Source: Sphingomonas sp. Leaf17
GTDB taxonomy: Bacteria; Pseudomonadota; Alphaproteobacteria; Sphingomonadales; Sphingomonadaceae
Assembly (NCBI RefSeq): GCF_001421505.1
Contig: NZ_LMKL01000001.1
Location: 372,001 to 436,000 of the forward strand
Reading direction: 5' to 3'
DNA length: 64,000 nt
Notes under the pieces: generated by a model
Database searches by the model: none
What the model was told of the DNA's origin: nothing
What the model saw: the letters and a program-made list of their open reading frames with translations, nothing else
Program-made: the position numbers and the translations under genes
Part shown: in pieces, positions 18,524 to 27,471 of the stretch
How positions within the stretch are numbered: the first letter of the stretch is position 1
Layout: each line of letters starts with the position of its first letter

Positions 18524-19720
18524 ATGAAATCCATCGACCGCTACATGGCCCGGCTCATCGCGGTGCCGCTGTTCACGACGCTGCTGATCTCGGCGATGCT
18601 GCTGGTCCTCGACCGGATGCGGCGGCTGTTCGATTTCGTCGCGACCGAGGGCGGGCCGATCAGCGTCGTCTGGCGGATGCTCGCCAACCTGCTGCCCGAA
18701 TATCTGGGTCTTGGCATCCCCATCGGCCTGATGCTCGGCATCCTGCTCGCCTTTCGCAAGCTGGCCAATTCGTCCGAACTCGACGTGCTGCGCGGGATCG
18801 GCATGAGCTATACCCGGTTGCTGCGCGTGCCGTACATGTTCGCGTTCGGACTGGCCGCGATCAACCTGGCGGTGGTCGGCTATGTCCAGCCGATCGCGCG
18901 CTATTATTACGAAGGCCTGCGCTTCGAGCTGCGTACCGGCGCGCTGGGTGCCTCGATCAAGGTCGGCGAGTTCACCCATCTGGGCGACAAGATGACGCTC
19001 AGGATCGAGGAAAGCCGCGACAAGGGCCGCGAACTGTCGCGCATCTTCGTCAATGCCAGGACGCCCAAGGGCGACTGGATCGGCGTGACGGCCGAGCGCG
19101 GGCAATTCATGGCGACCGACGACCCCAACGTCATCATCTTCCGCCTGACCAACGGCACGCTCATCCACAACCGGCCCGACTTCAAGACGCCGCGCGTGCT
19201 GACCTTTACCAGCCACGACCTGCCGATCGACCTGCCGAAGTTCGAATCCTTCCGTCAGCGCGGCGGGCGCAACCTGGAATACACGCTGGTCGAGCTGGCG
19301 CGGAACGGCCACGACGCGGGCGTGACGGAGAAGCAACGCGACAGCAGCCGGGCCGAGTTCCACTTCCGCGTGGTCGAGGTCGCGACGATGTTCCTGCTGC
19401 CGATGCTGGCGCTGGCGCTGGGCGTCCCGCCGAAACGATCCTCGTCCTCGCTTGGCGTGTTCCTGTCGATCGTGATGATCGTGACCTATCACAAAGTGAA
19501 CGAATATGCGGCGTCGATCGGCGATCTGGGGCGGATCGACCCGCTGATCGCGCTGTGGATACCGTTCCTGATCTTCGCGGGACTGGTCTTCTGGATGTAC
19601 TACACCATCGCCTATGTTCCCGGCGGACAGCCGATCGCCGCGCTGGAGCGCGTGTTCGCCAAGGCGGGCAAGACGATCGGGCGGATGATGCCGGGTCGCA
19701 AGCGGGAGAAGCGGGCATGA
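18524..19720 (+). CDS. lptF: LptF-type permease (YjgP/YjgQ family)
   Basis: Inner-membrane subunit of an Lpt-type lipid exporter, 398 residues. It has three N-terminal helices, a periplasmic beta-jellyroll domain (about 110-290) and three C-terminal helices ending near AYVPGG. It overlaps lptG by 4 bp. LptF and LptG work with the LptB ATPase to lift lipids out of the inner membrane towards the outer membrane. Here the pair sits inside a sphingolipid gene block, so sphingolipid or glycosphingolipid is a possible cargo besides lipopolysaccharide. Confidence 0.9.
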   Translation: MKSIDRYMARLIAVPLFTTLLISAMLLVLDRMRRLFDFVATEGGPISVVWRMLANLLPEYLGLGIPIGLMLGILLAFRKLANSSELDVLRGIGMSYTRLLRVPYMFAFGLAAINLAVVGYVQPIARYYYEGLRFELRTGALGASIKVGEFTHLGDKMTLRIEESRDKGRELSRIFVNARTPKGDWIGVTAERGQFMATDDPNVIIFRLTNGTLIHNRPDFKTPRVLTFTSHDLPIDLPKFESFRQRGGRNLEYTLVELARNGHDAGVTEKQRDSSRAEFHFRVVEVATMFLLPMLALALGVPPKRSSSSLGVFLSIVMIVTYHKVNEYAASIGDLGRIDPLIALWIPFLIFAGLVFWMYYTIAYVPGGQPIAALERVFAKAGKTIGRMMPGRKREKRA

Positions 19721-20805
19721 AGATCTTCGCCTCGCGCACCGTCGCGCTGTACATGGGCAAGGCGTTTCTGCGGAACACCTTCGCCATCCTGCTCGCGCTG
19801 GTGCTGGTGCTGCAGGCGCTCGACCTGCTCAGCGAGACGGGCGACATCCTGGCGTTTCCGGGCAATGGCGATGCGCAGGTCTGGCGCTATGTCTCGCTGC
19901 GGGCACCGGAGATCATCGCCTTCTTCCTGCCCTTCTCGGTGCTGCTCGGCACCATCCTGACGCTCATCACGATGAACCAGAACAGCGAGATCGTCGCGCT
20001 GAAGGCATCGGGCCTGTCGGCGCATCAGGTACTCGCCCCGCTGCTGATCGCCAGCTTCGGCGTCGCGATCCTGTCCTTCACGTTCAACGAACGCGTCGTC
20101 GCGCGCGCCACCGCAACGCTCGCACAGTGGAAGGCGGTCGATTACGGCGTCATGCCGGTCGATCGCGGCGACCGTACGAACGTCTGGGTGCGCGACGGCG
20201 ACGACCTGATCCAGGTCGCGCAGGTCAAGGGGCGGGGCACGAATACCAAACTGGGCGGCATCACCCTATACGACCGTCAGGGCGGGTCGTTGCGCGCGAT
20301 CGTCACCGCGCCGAACGGCGTCCGGGTCACCGGCGGCTGGCGCATCTTCCCGGCGCAGCGGTTCGACGTCGCCGCCGGTACGCTGACCAATGCGCCCGAG
20401 ATGATCGTCGGCCAGGGCGTCCGGCCGGATCAGCTGACACTGGCCAATGTCGATGCGGAGGGGTTGTCCTTCACCGCATTGCAGGCGGCGATCAGCGACC
20501 TGTCCGAATCCGGCCGCCCCACGCAGGCGTTGGAGGGGTCGCTTTGGCACAAATTGTCGTCGCCGCTGTCGTCGGTGCTGATGCCGCTGCTGGGCGCGGT
20601 GGCGGCGTTCGGCATCGCCCGATCGGGCAAGCTGTTCGTCCGCGCGGTGATCGGCATGGGACTGGGCTTCGCCTATTTCGTCGCCGATAATTTCGCGCTC
20701 GCCATGGGCAATCTGGGGGCCTATCCGCCCTTCCTCGCCGCCTGGGCACCCTTCCTGCTGTTCTTCCTGATCGGCGAGGCCGTGCTGATCCGCACCGAAG
20801 AGTAA
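19717..20805 (+). CDS. lptG: LptG-type permease (YjgP/YjgQ family)
   Basis: Partner subunit of the Lpt-type exporter, 362 residues. KIFASRTVALYMGKAFLR begins the first amphipathic and transmembrane segment. Six helices flank a periplasmic jellyroll as in LptF. The ATG at 19717 overlaps the lptF stop (ATGA), showing translational coupling. After it the strand switches, with a 122-bp gap to a convergent desaturase gene and no clear terminator. Confidence 0.9.
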   Translation: MKIFASRTVALYMGKAFLRNTFAILLALVLVLQALDLLSETGDILAFPGNGDAQVWRYVSLRAPEIIAFFLPFSVLLGTILTLITMNQNSEIVALKASGLSAHQVLAPLLIASFGVAILSFTFNERVVARATATLAQWKAVDYGVMPVDRGDRTNVWVRDGDDLIQVAQVKGRGTNTKLGGITLYDRQGGSLRAIVTAPNGVRVTGGWRIFPAQRFDVAAGTLTNAPEMIVGQGVRPDQLTLANVDAEGLSFTALQAAISDLSESGRPTQALEGSLWHKLSSPLSSVLMPLLGAVAAFGIARSGKLFVRAVIGMGLGFAYFVADNFALAMGNLGAYPPFLAAWAPFLLFFLIGEAVLIRTEE

Positions 20806-20927
20806 GGCAACGGTCAGCCCGTTTCCGACTTCCGTCGGTGACCTGTGGAGCTTGCCTTACATCCCAGGAATTTCAAGGACGCTGGCCCGATAGCGGGCAC
20901 ATCGCCCGTTATCACGCTCCGACGTGC

Positions 20928-22049
20928 CTACCGTCGCACGACCATCGTGCTCCGCGTGATCTTCCACACCAGACCCGGCAGACCGGGATAGCTCGCCTTG
21001 TGATAGGGCGAATCGACCGCCAGGGCCTTCGACAAACGCCGATGCGCCTCACCCAGCGCGTGATAGGGAACGCCGGGCAACAGATGGTGCAGCGCGTGAT
21101 AGCGCAGGCCCACGGGCGCCCACAGCACCGGCAGCAGCGCGGGCGGCGGCACGTTGACCGTGTCGAGATACTGCGCGGTCACGCTCATCGCCTCCCCGTC
21201 ATTCTCCCACAGATGCGCGACCAGCGTGCGGACCTGGTTGATGACCGCAAGGCCCGACACCACGCCAAGGAAGATCAGGAACGCGCGCAGCGGAACAACG
21301 CCGGTGGCGACCATTGCGATCAGGGCGATGCCCCAGATGCTGGCGGCGGCCTCGATCCGGTTCCACTGCGTGCGGAACGCGCCCTCCGGCATCCGGCGGC
21401 GGAAGGACGGGTTGATCGCCAGCGCCGAAAACCGCTCGACCACGATCTTCCGCAGGCCCGGCACCACCAGCGACAGCGGCGACAGCACCGCATAGCGAAA
21501 CAGCAGCGCGATCGGGGCCAGCGCCGACACGACGATGAACAGCGGCAGCGTCCACGGCTTCATCAGCGCCAGCGGCAGATATTCGGGATCCTCCGCCGTG
21601 CCATACCGGGTCTTGGCATGGTGCAGGTTGTGGACCCCCTCGTACATGAACGACGGCGTCAGCAGCGGCACGCCGACCAGCGCGTTCCAGCCGATGCGGA
21701 ACCCCGGCAGCGACGCGTGCTTCACATGGGTCAGCTCGTGGATGAAACTCAGCGCCCGGTATAGCGCCAGCATCGACACGATCCCGGCAACAATCGCCAG
21801 TGGCGTCGAATCGACCAGGATCGCCGCGGCCAGCGCGCCATAGCCCACCGTGACCGACGCGATCAGGTCGCCCCAGTAGATCGCGGCGCTTGGTTTCCCC
21901 AGCGACCGGGTGAGTTCGGCGGCGGTGCGCAACATCGCCTTGTCATCGGCGACGCGCAACGACGGCGCGGCCGTCCGCGCCGAACCTTGGGGACCGCCCG
22001 CGACATCGGCGGGATCGAAGGCAAGCGATGGTGTCATGACGCTGTTCAT
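20928..22049 (-). CDS. Membrane fatty acid desaturase/hydroxylase family protein
   Basis: Di-iron membrane enzyme of 373 residues with the three His boxes of the family: HELTH, HNLHH and HALHH (YHALHHLLPG). Four or so hydrophobic helices lie between them. It is divergent from the bCerS-like gene with a 141-bp shared upstream region, and convergent with lptG. The context suggests that it may introduce a double bond or hydroxyl group into a sphingoid base or ceramide acyl chain; a phospholipid or carotenoid substrate is the alternative. The start at 22049 is used; an ATG 12 bp further in is also possible. Confidence 0.85.
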   Translation of the reverse strand: MNSVMTPSLAFDPADVAGGPQGSARTAAPSLRVADDKAMLRTAAELTRSLGKPSAAIYWGDLIASVTVGYGALAAAILVDSTPLAIVAGIVSMLALYRALSFIHELTHVKHASLPGFRIGWNALVGVPLLTPSFMYEGVHNLHHAKTRYGTAEDPEYLPLALMKPWTLPLFIVVSALAPIALLFRYAVLSPLSLVVPGLRKIVVERFSALAINPSFRRRMPEGAFRTQWNRIEAAASIWGIALIAMVATGVVPLRAFLIFLGVVSGLAVINQVRTLVAHLWENDGEAMSVTAQYLDTVNVPPPALLPVLWAPVGLRYHALHHLLPGVPYHALGEAHRRLSKALAVDSPYHKASYPGLPGLVWKITRSTMVVRR

Positions 22050-22190
22050 TACTGATAGATAGTGGCGCAACGGTGGCAGTAAAGGCCGCCGCCCGTTCCG
22101 CGCCCGCCACCCCGCCCTCATCCGTCTTGACACCGCACGCGTCAGGACGGAGTGCGCGGCACGAAGCCGCAAACGAAGGGCGCACCCGCC

Positions 22191-23345
22191 ATGGCCAGTT
22201 CCGTCACCATCCGCCCCGTCCAGTCCAGGGCCGATCGCAAGGCGTTCATCGCCCTGCCCTTCCGGCTGTATGCCGACGATCCCAACTGGGTGCCGCCGCT
22301 GAAGTCGGAGGCGCTTGGCCTCATCACGCCCGAAAAGAACGGCTGGTTCAGCCACGCCAAGGCACAACTGTATCTCGCGATGCGCGACGGCCGCGTCGTC
22401 GGCCGCATTTCGGCGCATATCGACACGCTGGCGCTGACCATGCCGGCCGACCGGGGATTTGGCCCGGGCGTCGGCCAGTGGGGCCTGTTCGATGCCGAGG
22501 ACGGCGACATCGCGGCCAAACTGATCGCGACGGCGGAGGACTGGCTGCGCGGTCAGGGCATGACCCGCGCGCTGGGACCGATCAGCATGTCGATCTGGGA
22601 GGAGCCGGGCCTGCTGACCGACGGCTACGATCATCCACCGACGATCATGATGGGCCATGCGAAACCGGTCTATCGCGACTGGATCGAGGGTGCCGGCTAT
22701 GGCGCGGTCAAGGATCTCTACACCTACGAAGTCGATATCACGAAGCAGTTCCCCAAGATCGTCCAGCGGATCATCAAGTCGGGCGACGCGAATCCGCGAA
22801 TCCGCATCCGTAACGTCGACAAGACGAAGTTCGATCAGGAAGCCGCGATCATCCTGGCGATCCTGAACGACGCGTGGGCCGACAATTGGGGCTTCGTGCC
22901 GCTGACCCCGCCGGAGATCGCGGATGTCGGCGTCAAGCTGAAGCCGATCGTGTTCAACGACCTGATCCGCATCGCCGAGCTGGACGGGCGTCCGGTCGCG
23001 TTCATGATTACCCTGCCCGACCTGAACGAGGCGATCGCGCCGCTGAAGGGCAGCCTGTTGCCGTTCGGCTGGGCGAAATTGCTGTTGTGGCTGCGCAAGC
23101 CGAAGGTGCGGACGGTGCGCGTGCCGCTGATGGGCGTGGTGAAGGACTTGCAGGCCTCGCGGATGGCGAGCCAACTGGCCTTCATGCTGATCGAATCGAT
23201 CCGGGTGAACTCGAACGTGCATTATGGCGCCACCCGCGCCGAAATCGGCTGGATCCTCGATGACAACCAGGGGATGCGCTCGATCGCCGACACGATCGAT
23301 AGCCGGCGGAACAAGGTCTACACGATCTACGGTCGCGATCTGTGA
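22191..23345 (+). CDS. bcerS: GNAT-fold acyltransferase, probable bacterial ceramide synthase (bCerS)
   Basis: A 384-residue protein of the large GNAT-like family to which the Caulobacter ceramide synthase belongs. The N-terminus SVTIRPVQSRADRKAFIALP is followed by DDPNWVPPL and the SHAKAQLYLAMRDGRVVGRI segment. In Caulobacter this enzyme N-acylates the sphingoid base with a long acyl-CoA. Closeness to spt, acpR and cerR supports the same job here. The ATG at 22191 is chosen; a GTG start 39 bp upstream would add a basic, non-conserved tail. The assignment is by family and context, not by a diagnostic residue. Confidence 0.8.
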   Translation: MASSVTIRPVQSRADRKAFIALPFRLYADDPNWVPPLKSEALGLITPEKNGWFSHAKAQLYLAMRDGRVVGRISAHIDTLALTMPADRGFGPGVGQWGLFDAEDGDIAAKLIATAEDWLRGQGMTRALGPISMSIWEEPGLLTDGYDHPPTIMMGHAKPVYRDWIEGAGYGAVKDLYTYEVDITKQFPKIVQRIIKSGDANPRIRIRNVDKTKFDQEAAIILAILNDAWADNWGFVPLTPPEIADVGVKLKPIVFNDLIRIAELDGRPVAFMITLPDLNEAIAPLKGSLLPFGWAKLLLWLRKPKVRTVRVPLMGVVKDLQASRMASQLAFMLIESIRVNSNVHYGATRAEIGWILDDNQGMRSIADTIDSRRNKVYTIYGRDL

Positions 23346-23397
23346 TCGGGCGGGGTGTGTCGGCACGGATGCCGATACGCCCCGCCACCGGCCACGG

Positions 23398-23709
23398 TCA
23401 GCGTGCGTCGTCCACGATCGCGAGGCGCGATCCGGTCACCGCGCGGCGGAACTTGCTGGCATAATCGTTCGGCTCGACACCCAGCCGCCGCCATTCGGCC
23501 CCGGTCTTGCAGCTCTTGCCCGTGATGTACGTGCCGGTCGCAGTCGTTTGGAAACAATAGCGTACAGGCTTGGCAGCGATGCTGGCGGTAGCGACCTCGG
23601 GCTTCACGACCGTCTCGGCGGATGCCCCGGTGGCGGCGAAGACAGCGACGGCCGCACCGATCGAGAGGATCGAGGCGCGGGCGGCTTGGGCGACGAACGA
23701 CTTGGCCAT
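23398..23709 (-). CDS. Small exported protein of unknown function
   Basis: A 103-residue protein with a basic start, a hydrophobic signal segment and a cleavage-like ATGASA near residue 34. The mature part has two Cys about 17 residues apart (VRYCFQTT and GKSCKTG), which could form a disulfide in the periplasm; GAEWRRLG and DYASKFRR follow. AAGGA precedes the ATG at 23709 at good spacing. I do not recognise a named family; similar short secreted proteins are common in sphingomonads. Confidence 0.75.
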   Translation of the reverse strand: MAKSFVAQAARASILSIGAAVAVFAATGASAETVVKPEVATASIAAKPVRYCFQTTATGTYITGKSCKTGAEWRRLGVEPNDYASKFRRAVTGSRLAIVDDAR

Positions 23710-23880
23710 GATGGAAATCCTTTGCTGTAGCACCGGACATCAACGTCCGTATCCTGGCTACTGCATTAGTCGTGCCATACAGTCGGATCGTGCAATATCA
23801 ATGACTTGGCAAATCGCGTCGTGGGAAATGGCACCGAATCCCATGGCCCTGCACCAGAATGTGGCGCATCTTGCCAGCCG

Positions 23881-24684
23881 TCAGAACCGGCGGGCGATCC
23901 CGGCATAGATCCGCGCATCCGGCGTGTCGTCGTTCAGGCCGGTTGCCCCGCCGATATCGAACTGGAGATCGGGGCCGGCCTTCCAGCCGAACGACAGCGC
24001 CGCCTGCGTCATGGTCGCCGGCTCGACCGGGTCGTCGTCGCGCGCCACCGCCAGTTCCAGTTCGACGTCCACGCTGCGCGTCAGGTCGATGTCGATCCCC
24101 GCCACGCCGCCATAGGCCAGATGCCGACCGCGCCCGCCGCTGTTGGCCGCCGCGTCCACCTCTGACGTGAATTGCAGGTTCACCGCCTCCGACAGATCGT
24201 AGGTGACCGGCACGAGCACCCCCGTGCTCCACGTTCCGTTGCCCGGCGGCCGCCGCCCGATCGGCAGGCCGACATAGGGCAGGACCGCGATCGACAGCCC
24301 CTCGCCATCCGGCGCGCGCAGGCTGGCCTTCAGCCCCAGCCGTGCATCGCCGACACCAGCGGTCGCATCGACCTTGCCGGCCTTGCGATCGCGTTGCCGG
24401 ACGAAGGGCGACCATGTCACCTGCGCCTCGACCCGGTCGGTCAGGCCCAGCCGGACCCCGGTCGTGCCGAACATCAGCGTGTCGCTGCGGGTGCCGTCGC
24501 CATCGTCGCGGGTCCAGTCGGCAAGGCCGGTTTCGACCGATACCCGCCCCGGCGCGATCGTGCAGGCGGGCGTACCCAGACCGGGTCGTTCCGGGCAATA
24601 GTCGCGGTCCTGCGCCAGACACGGCGTCGCCAGTCCCGCGGTCGCGATCACCGCAAGCCGCAACCAGCGACCCGCCTTGGTCAC
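23881..24684 (-). CDS. Outer-membrane beta-barrel of the MetA/phenol-degradation family
   Basis: A 267-residue outer-membrane protein with a signal peptide (about 1-24, ending CLAQ), alternating beta-strand pattern and a terminal Phe (IYAGIARRF). It matches the 'transporter' family named after the MetA pathway of phenol degradation, whose true role is poorly known. The GTG start overlaps the xth stop by 4 bp, which is odd company for a DNA repair gene but suggests cotranscription. Confidence 0.75.
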   Translation of the reverse strand: MTKAGRWLRLAVIATAGLATPCLAQDRDYCPERPGLGTPACTIAPGRVSVETGLADWTRDDGDGTRSDTLMFGTTGVRLGLTDRVEAQVTWSPFVRQRDRKAGKVDATAGVGDARLGLKASLRAPDGEGLSIAVLPYVGLPIGRRPPGNGTWSTGVLVPVTYDLSEAVNLQFTSEVDAAANSGGRGRHLAYGGVAGIDIDLTRSVDVELELAVARDDDPVEPATMTQAALSFGWKAGPDLQFDIGGATGLNDDTPDARIYAGIARRF

Positions 24685-25451
24685 CGCAGACGGACCCAGG
24701 TCGGCGCGTGGTCGCTCGCCTTTTCGCGCCCCCGGTGCGCCTTGTCGACACCGGCATCGGCCATCCGGTCGGCCGCCTGCGGACTGAGCAGCAGATGGTC
24801 GATGCGGAACCCCGCATCACGCTGCCACGCCCCCGCCTGATAATCCCAGAACGTCCAGACGCCGCCGGTCGGGTAGCGCGTGCGCAGCGCATCGGTCCAC
24901 CCCTGCGCCACCAGCCGGCGATAGCCCTGACGGCTTTCGGGCTGCATCAGCGCGTCGTCCTGCATCGCGCGCACCGAATAGGTGTCGTCGTCGTTCGGGA
25001 TGACGTTGTAGTCGCCGGCCAGCACCACCGGCACTTCCTCCTCCAGCAGGACGGCCGCCCGCGCGCGCAGCCGGTCGATCCAGCGCAGCTTGTAATCGAA
25101 CTTCGGCCCGGGTTGCGGATTGCCGTTGGGCAGATAGATCGAGGCGACGACCAGGCCGTCGACCTCGGCCTCCAGATAGCGGCTGTGCTCGTCCTCCGGC
25201 TCGCCGGCAAGGCCGCGCTGGCGCTCGACCGGATCGGTGCCCCGCGCCAGTACCGCGACGCCGTTGAACCCCTTCTGCCCATGCCACAGCGCGCCATAGC
25301 CGGCAGCGCGGATATCGGCTTCGGGAAAGGTTTCGTCGCTGGATTTCAGTTCCTGGAGACAGACGATATCCGGCTGTTCCTCGGTCAGATATTCCAGCAG
25401 CCGGGGCAGGCGCGCCTTGATGCCGTTGACGTTGTAGCTGACGATCTTCAC
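24681..25451 (-). CDS. xth: Exodeoxyribonuclease III
   Basis: AP endonuclease and 3'-5' exonuclease of 256 residues in the ExoIII/EEP family. Conserved parts: KIVSYNVNGIKAR at the start, LQELKSSDE (metal-binding Glu), GDYNVIPND and the C-terminal RIDHLLLS plus ASDHAPTW with the catalytic His. The GTG at 25451 is chosen because it gives the family N-terminus exactly. One base separates it from the upstream gene's stop, so it is cotranscribed with the IscA-type gene. Confidence 0.93.
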   Translation of the reverse strand: MKIVSYNVNGIKARLPRLLEYLTEEQPDIVCLQELKSSDETFPEADIRAAGYGALWHGQKGFNGVAVLARGTDPVERQRGLAGEPEDEHSRYLEAEVDGLVVASIYLPNGNPQPGPKFDYKLRWIDRLRARAAVLLEEEVPVVLAGDYNVIPNDDDTYSVRAMQDDALMQPESRQGYRRLVAQGWTDALRTRYPTGGVWTFWDYQAGAWQRDAGFRIDHLLLSPQAADRMADAGVDKAHRGREKASDHAPTWVRLR

Positions 25452-25452
25452 G

Positions 25453-25791
25453 TCAGACCGCGAAGCTGGAGCCACAGCCACACCCGCTGGCCGCATTCGG
25501 GTTTTCGACCTTGAACGCCGCGCCGCCGAGCGATTCGACGTAATCGACCGCACATCCCCGCACCAGATCCAGGCTGATGCTGTCGACGACCAGACGGACG
25601 CCATCGGTTTCGGCGACGCTGTCGTCGGCGTCCACCGCATCGGCGAACCCGAACTTGTACTGGAAGCCGGAACAACCGCCGCCGTCGACGGACAGGCGCA
25701 GGATGGCGGGCTTACCCTGCTTTACCGCGATCGCGGCGACGCGCGCCGCGGCGGACGGAGTCAGGGTGATGTCGGATGCTGATGTGGCCAT
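25453..25791 (-). CDS. erpA: HesB/IscA family iron-sulfur cluster insertion protein (ErpA-like)
   Basis: A-type carrier of 112 residues that delivers Fe-S clusters to apo-enzymes. The three conserved Cys are in GGGCSGFQY (about 40) and SGCGCGSSF near the C-terminus. It is the essential ErpA-like type by sequence, though IscA and ErpA are hard to separate by eye. It forms a tight operon with xth and the outer-membrane barrel gene. Confidence 0.9.
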   Translation of the reverse strand: MATSASDITLTPSAAARVAAIAVKQGKPAILRLSVDGGGCSGFQYKFGFADAVDADDSVAETDGVRLVVDSISLDLVRGCAVDYVESLGGAAFKVENPNAASGCGCGSSFAV

Positions 25792-25849
25792 GACTGAAGA
25801 TAGGCGCGCGCGCCGTGCTGGGCAACCGTGCGCATGGTGTTCCCGGCCG

Positions 25850-26761
25850 TCAGTCCTGCGATGCCTCGGTGGAAATCGGGATCGTCCGCAGCGTGCGGTC
25901 CTGCGCGGCCAGCAGATAGTCGGCGGTGGTCAGGAAGGGGATCGGGTTCACGGCATGGCCGTCGATCCGGACTTCATAATGCAGGTGGCTTCCGGTCGAA
26001 CGGCCAGTGGACCCCATCAGGCCGATCAGCTGCCCGCGCTTGACGCGGGTGTTGGGCTGGACCAGCAGCTTGGACATGTGGCCGTAGCGGGTGGCGATAC
26101 CCTTGCCATGGTTGATCTCGACCATATTGCCGTACCCGCCGCGACGGCCGGATTCGGCGATGATCCCGTCGGCGGTGGCATAGATCGGCGTGCCGACCGG
26201 ACCGGGAATGTCGACGCCGGCATGCATCGCGGCAGTGCCGCGGAACGGGTCGGACCGGATGCCGAAATTGCTGGTGAACTTCATCGCGTTGACCGGCTGC
26301 ACCGACGGAATGGCAATGACGCCCTTCTGCAGGGAATCCAGCTTTTTCCAGGTCATGAACAGCGACCGGAACTGCTCGTCGGCGCGCAGGTCGACCTCTG
26401 TCGCGGAACCGGCCGTCGCCGCGCTGGTCGCGGCCTCGAACGGACCACCGATCGCCCTGGCTGCCGGCGAATGGCCGTCGCCGACGGTCTTTCCGGTCCG
26501 CGCATGGACATCATCGGCGACCGGGGTCAGGCGACCGTCGGCCGTCGGGCGGACGGGGGCGGCAATCCCGCCGCGCACGTCGTCGGCGGCCTGGGCGGCA
26601 CCGCCCATCGACAATCCGACCATCGCGATACCGGCGGCAACCGCCAGCCGCTTCCCGATCGACGAACCGGACCGCAAGGCCCTGGCTTCAGGTCCGGTCG
26701 AAGCGTCGTCAGTCGGAAACAAGGCGCGGATGGCAGAAGCGGTGTGCGTGAAAATGACCAT
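25850..26761 (-). CDS. M23 family metallopeptidase (LytM domain)
   Basis: Membrane-anchored or exported peptidoglycan endopeptidase-type protein of 303 residues. A hydrophobic helix lies near residues 38-58. The C-terminal LytM domain has the zinc ligands in MHAGVDIPG (His and Asp) and the GSHLHYEVR motif; the first His and the HxH are all present, so it should be active. A region with possible coiled coil lies before it. The start at 26761 has GGGGATCC upstream. It may trim peptidoglycan cross-links or activate an amidase. Confidence 0.88.
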   Translation of the reverse strand: MVIFTHTASAIRALFPTDDASTGPEARALRSGSSIGKRLAVAAGIAMVGLSMGGAAQAADDVRGGIAAPVRPTADGRLTPVADDVHARTGKTVGDGHSPAARAIGGPFEAATSAATAGSATEVDLRADEQFRSLFMTWKKLDSLQKGVIAIPSVQPVNAMKFTSNFGIRSDPFRGTAAMHAGVDIPGPVGTPIYATADGIIAESGRRGGYGNMVEINHGKGIATRYGHMSKLLVQPNTRVKRGQLIGLMGSTGRSTGSHLHYEVRIDGHAVNPIPFLTTADYLLAAQDRTLRTIPISTEASQD

Positions 26762-27012
26762 GGATCCCCGGCAAAATCGTCGCGCCGCACGATCCGATCG
26801 ACCGTGCGCCACCAGAAAAGTCGGTCTTGAGTAGCAGCCCCACCGCATCCCAGACGTTGTCAGACTAATGGCCAGATCGGGTGGCATCCCGCAACCCGTG
26901 GCGGCGTGTCCCGCGCTGGACCGCCTGCCAGCCGCGCCGAGCCGTTTAACCATGGCTGAACACGGGATCACCGCGCGCGCAGGCCGGCATCCGAATCGTT
27001 TGCAGGCACCGG

Positions 27013-27471
27013 TCAGGCGGCGGTCGCGTGGTCCAGCACGGCCTGCGCGTGGCCCGGCACCTTCACCTTGCGCCAGGCCCTGGTGCACACGCCGTCGACG
27101 AACAGGAACGTCGCCCGCTCGATCCCCATATAGGTCTTGCCGTACATCGACTTCTCAACCCAGACGCCGAACGCGTCGCAGGCCGCGCCACTCTCGTCGC
27201 TGAGCAGTTCGACCGACAGGTCGTGCTTGGCGGAAAACTTCGCGTGCGCGCGCGGCGGATCCTTCGACACGCCGACGACGCGGATGCCGGCGGCGGCGAA
27301 ATCCGCGGCCAGTGCGGTGAAATCCAGCGCCTCGCGGGTGCAGCCGCTGGTGTCGTCCTTCGGATAGAAATACACCACCGTCCGGCCGGTGCCGAGCGCC
27401 GCTGTATCGAACGCCGCGCCGTCGGCCGTCGCGACCTGCACCGCCGGCATGTGCTCACCCTCGATCATCAT
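27013..27471 (-). CDS. bcp: Thioredoxin-dependent peroxiredoxin (Bcp family)
   Basis: Thiol peroxidase of 152 residues. The peroxidatic centre is PKDDTSGCTREALDF; the usual CTxE(x)4F pattern with a single Cys in the motif is kept, and a second Cys lies at SGAACDAFG. The ATG at 27471 overlaps the glnE stop (ATGA) and has AAGGGGACC as ribosome binding site. Its coupling to glnE is a common alphaproteobacterial order. Confidence 0.93.
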   Translation of the reverse strand: MMIEGEHMPAVQVATADGAAFDTAALGTGRTVVYFYPKDDTSGCTREALDFTALAADFAAAGIRVVGVSKDPPRAHAKFSAKHDLSVELLSDESGAACDAFGVWVEKSMYGKTYMGIERATFLFVDGVCTRAWRKVKVPGHAQAVLDHATAA

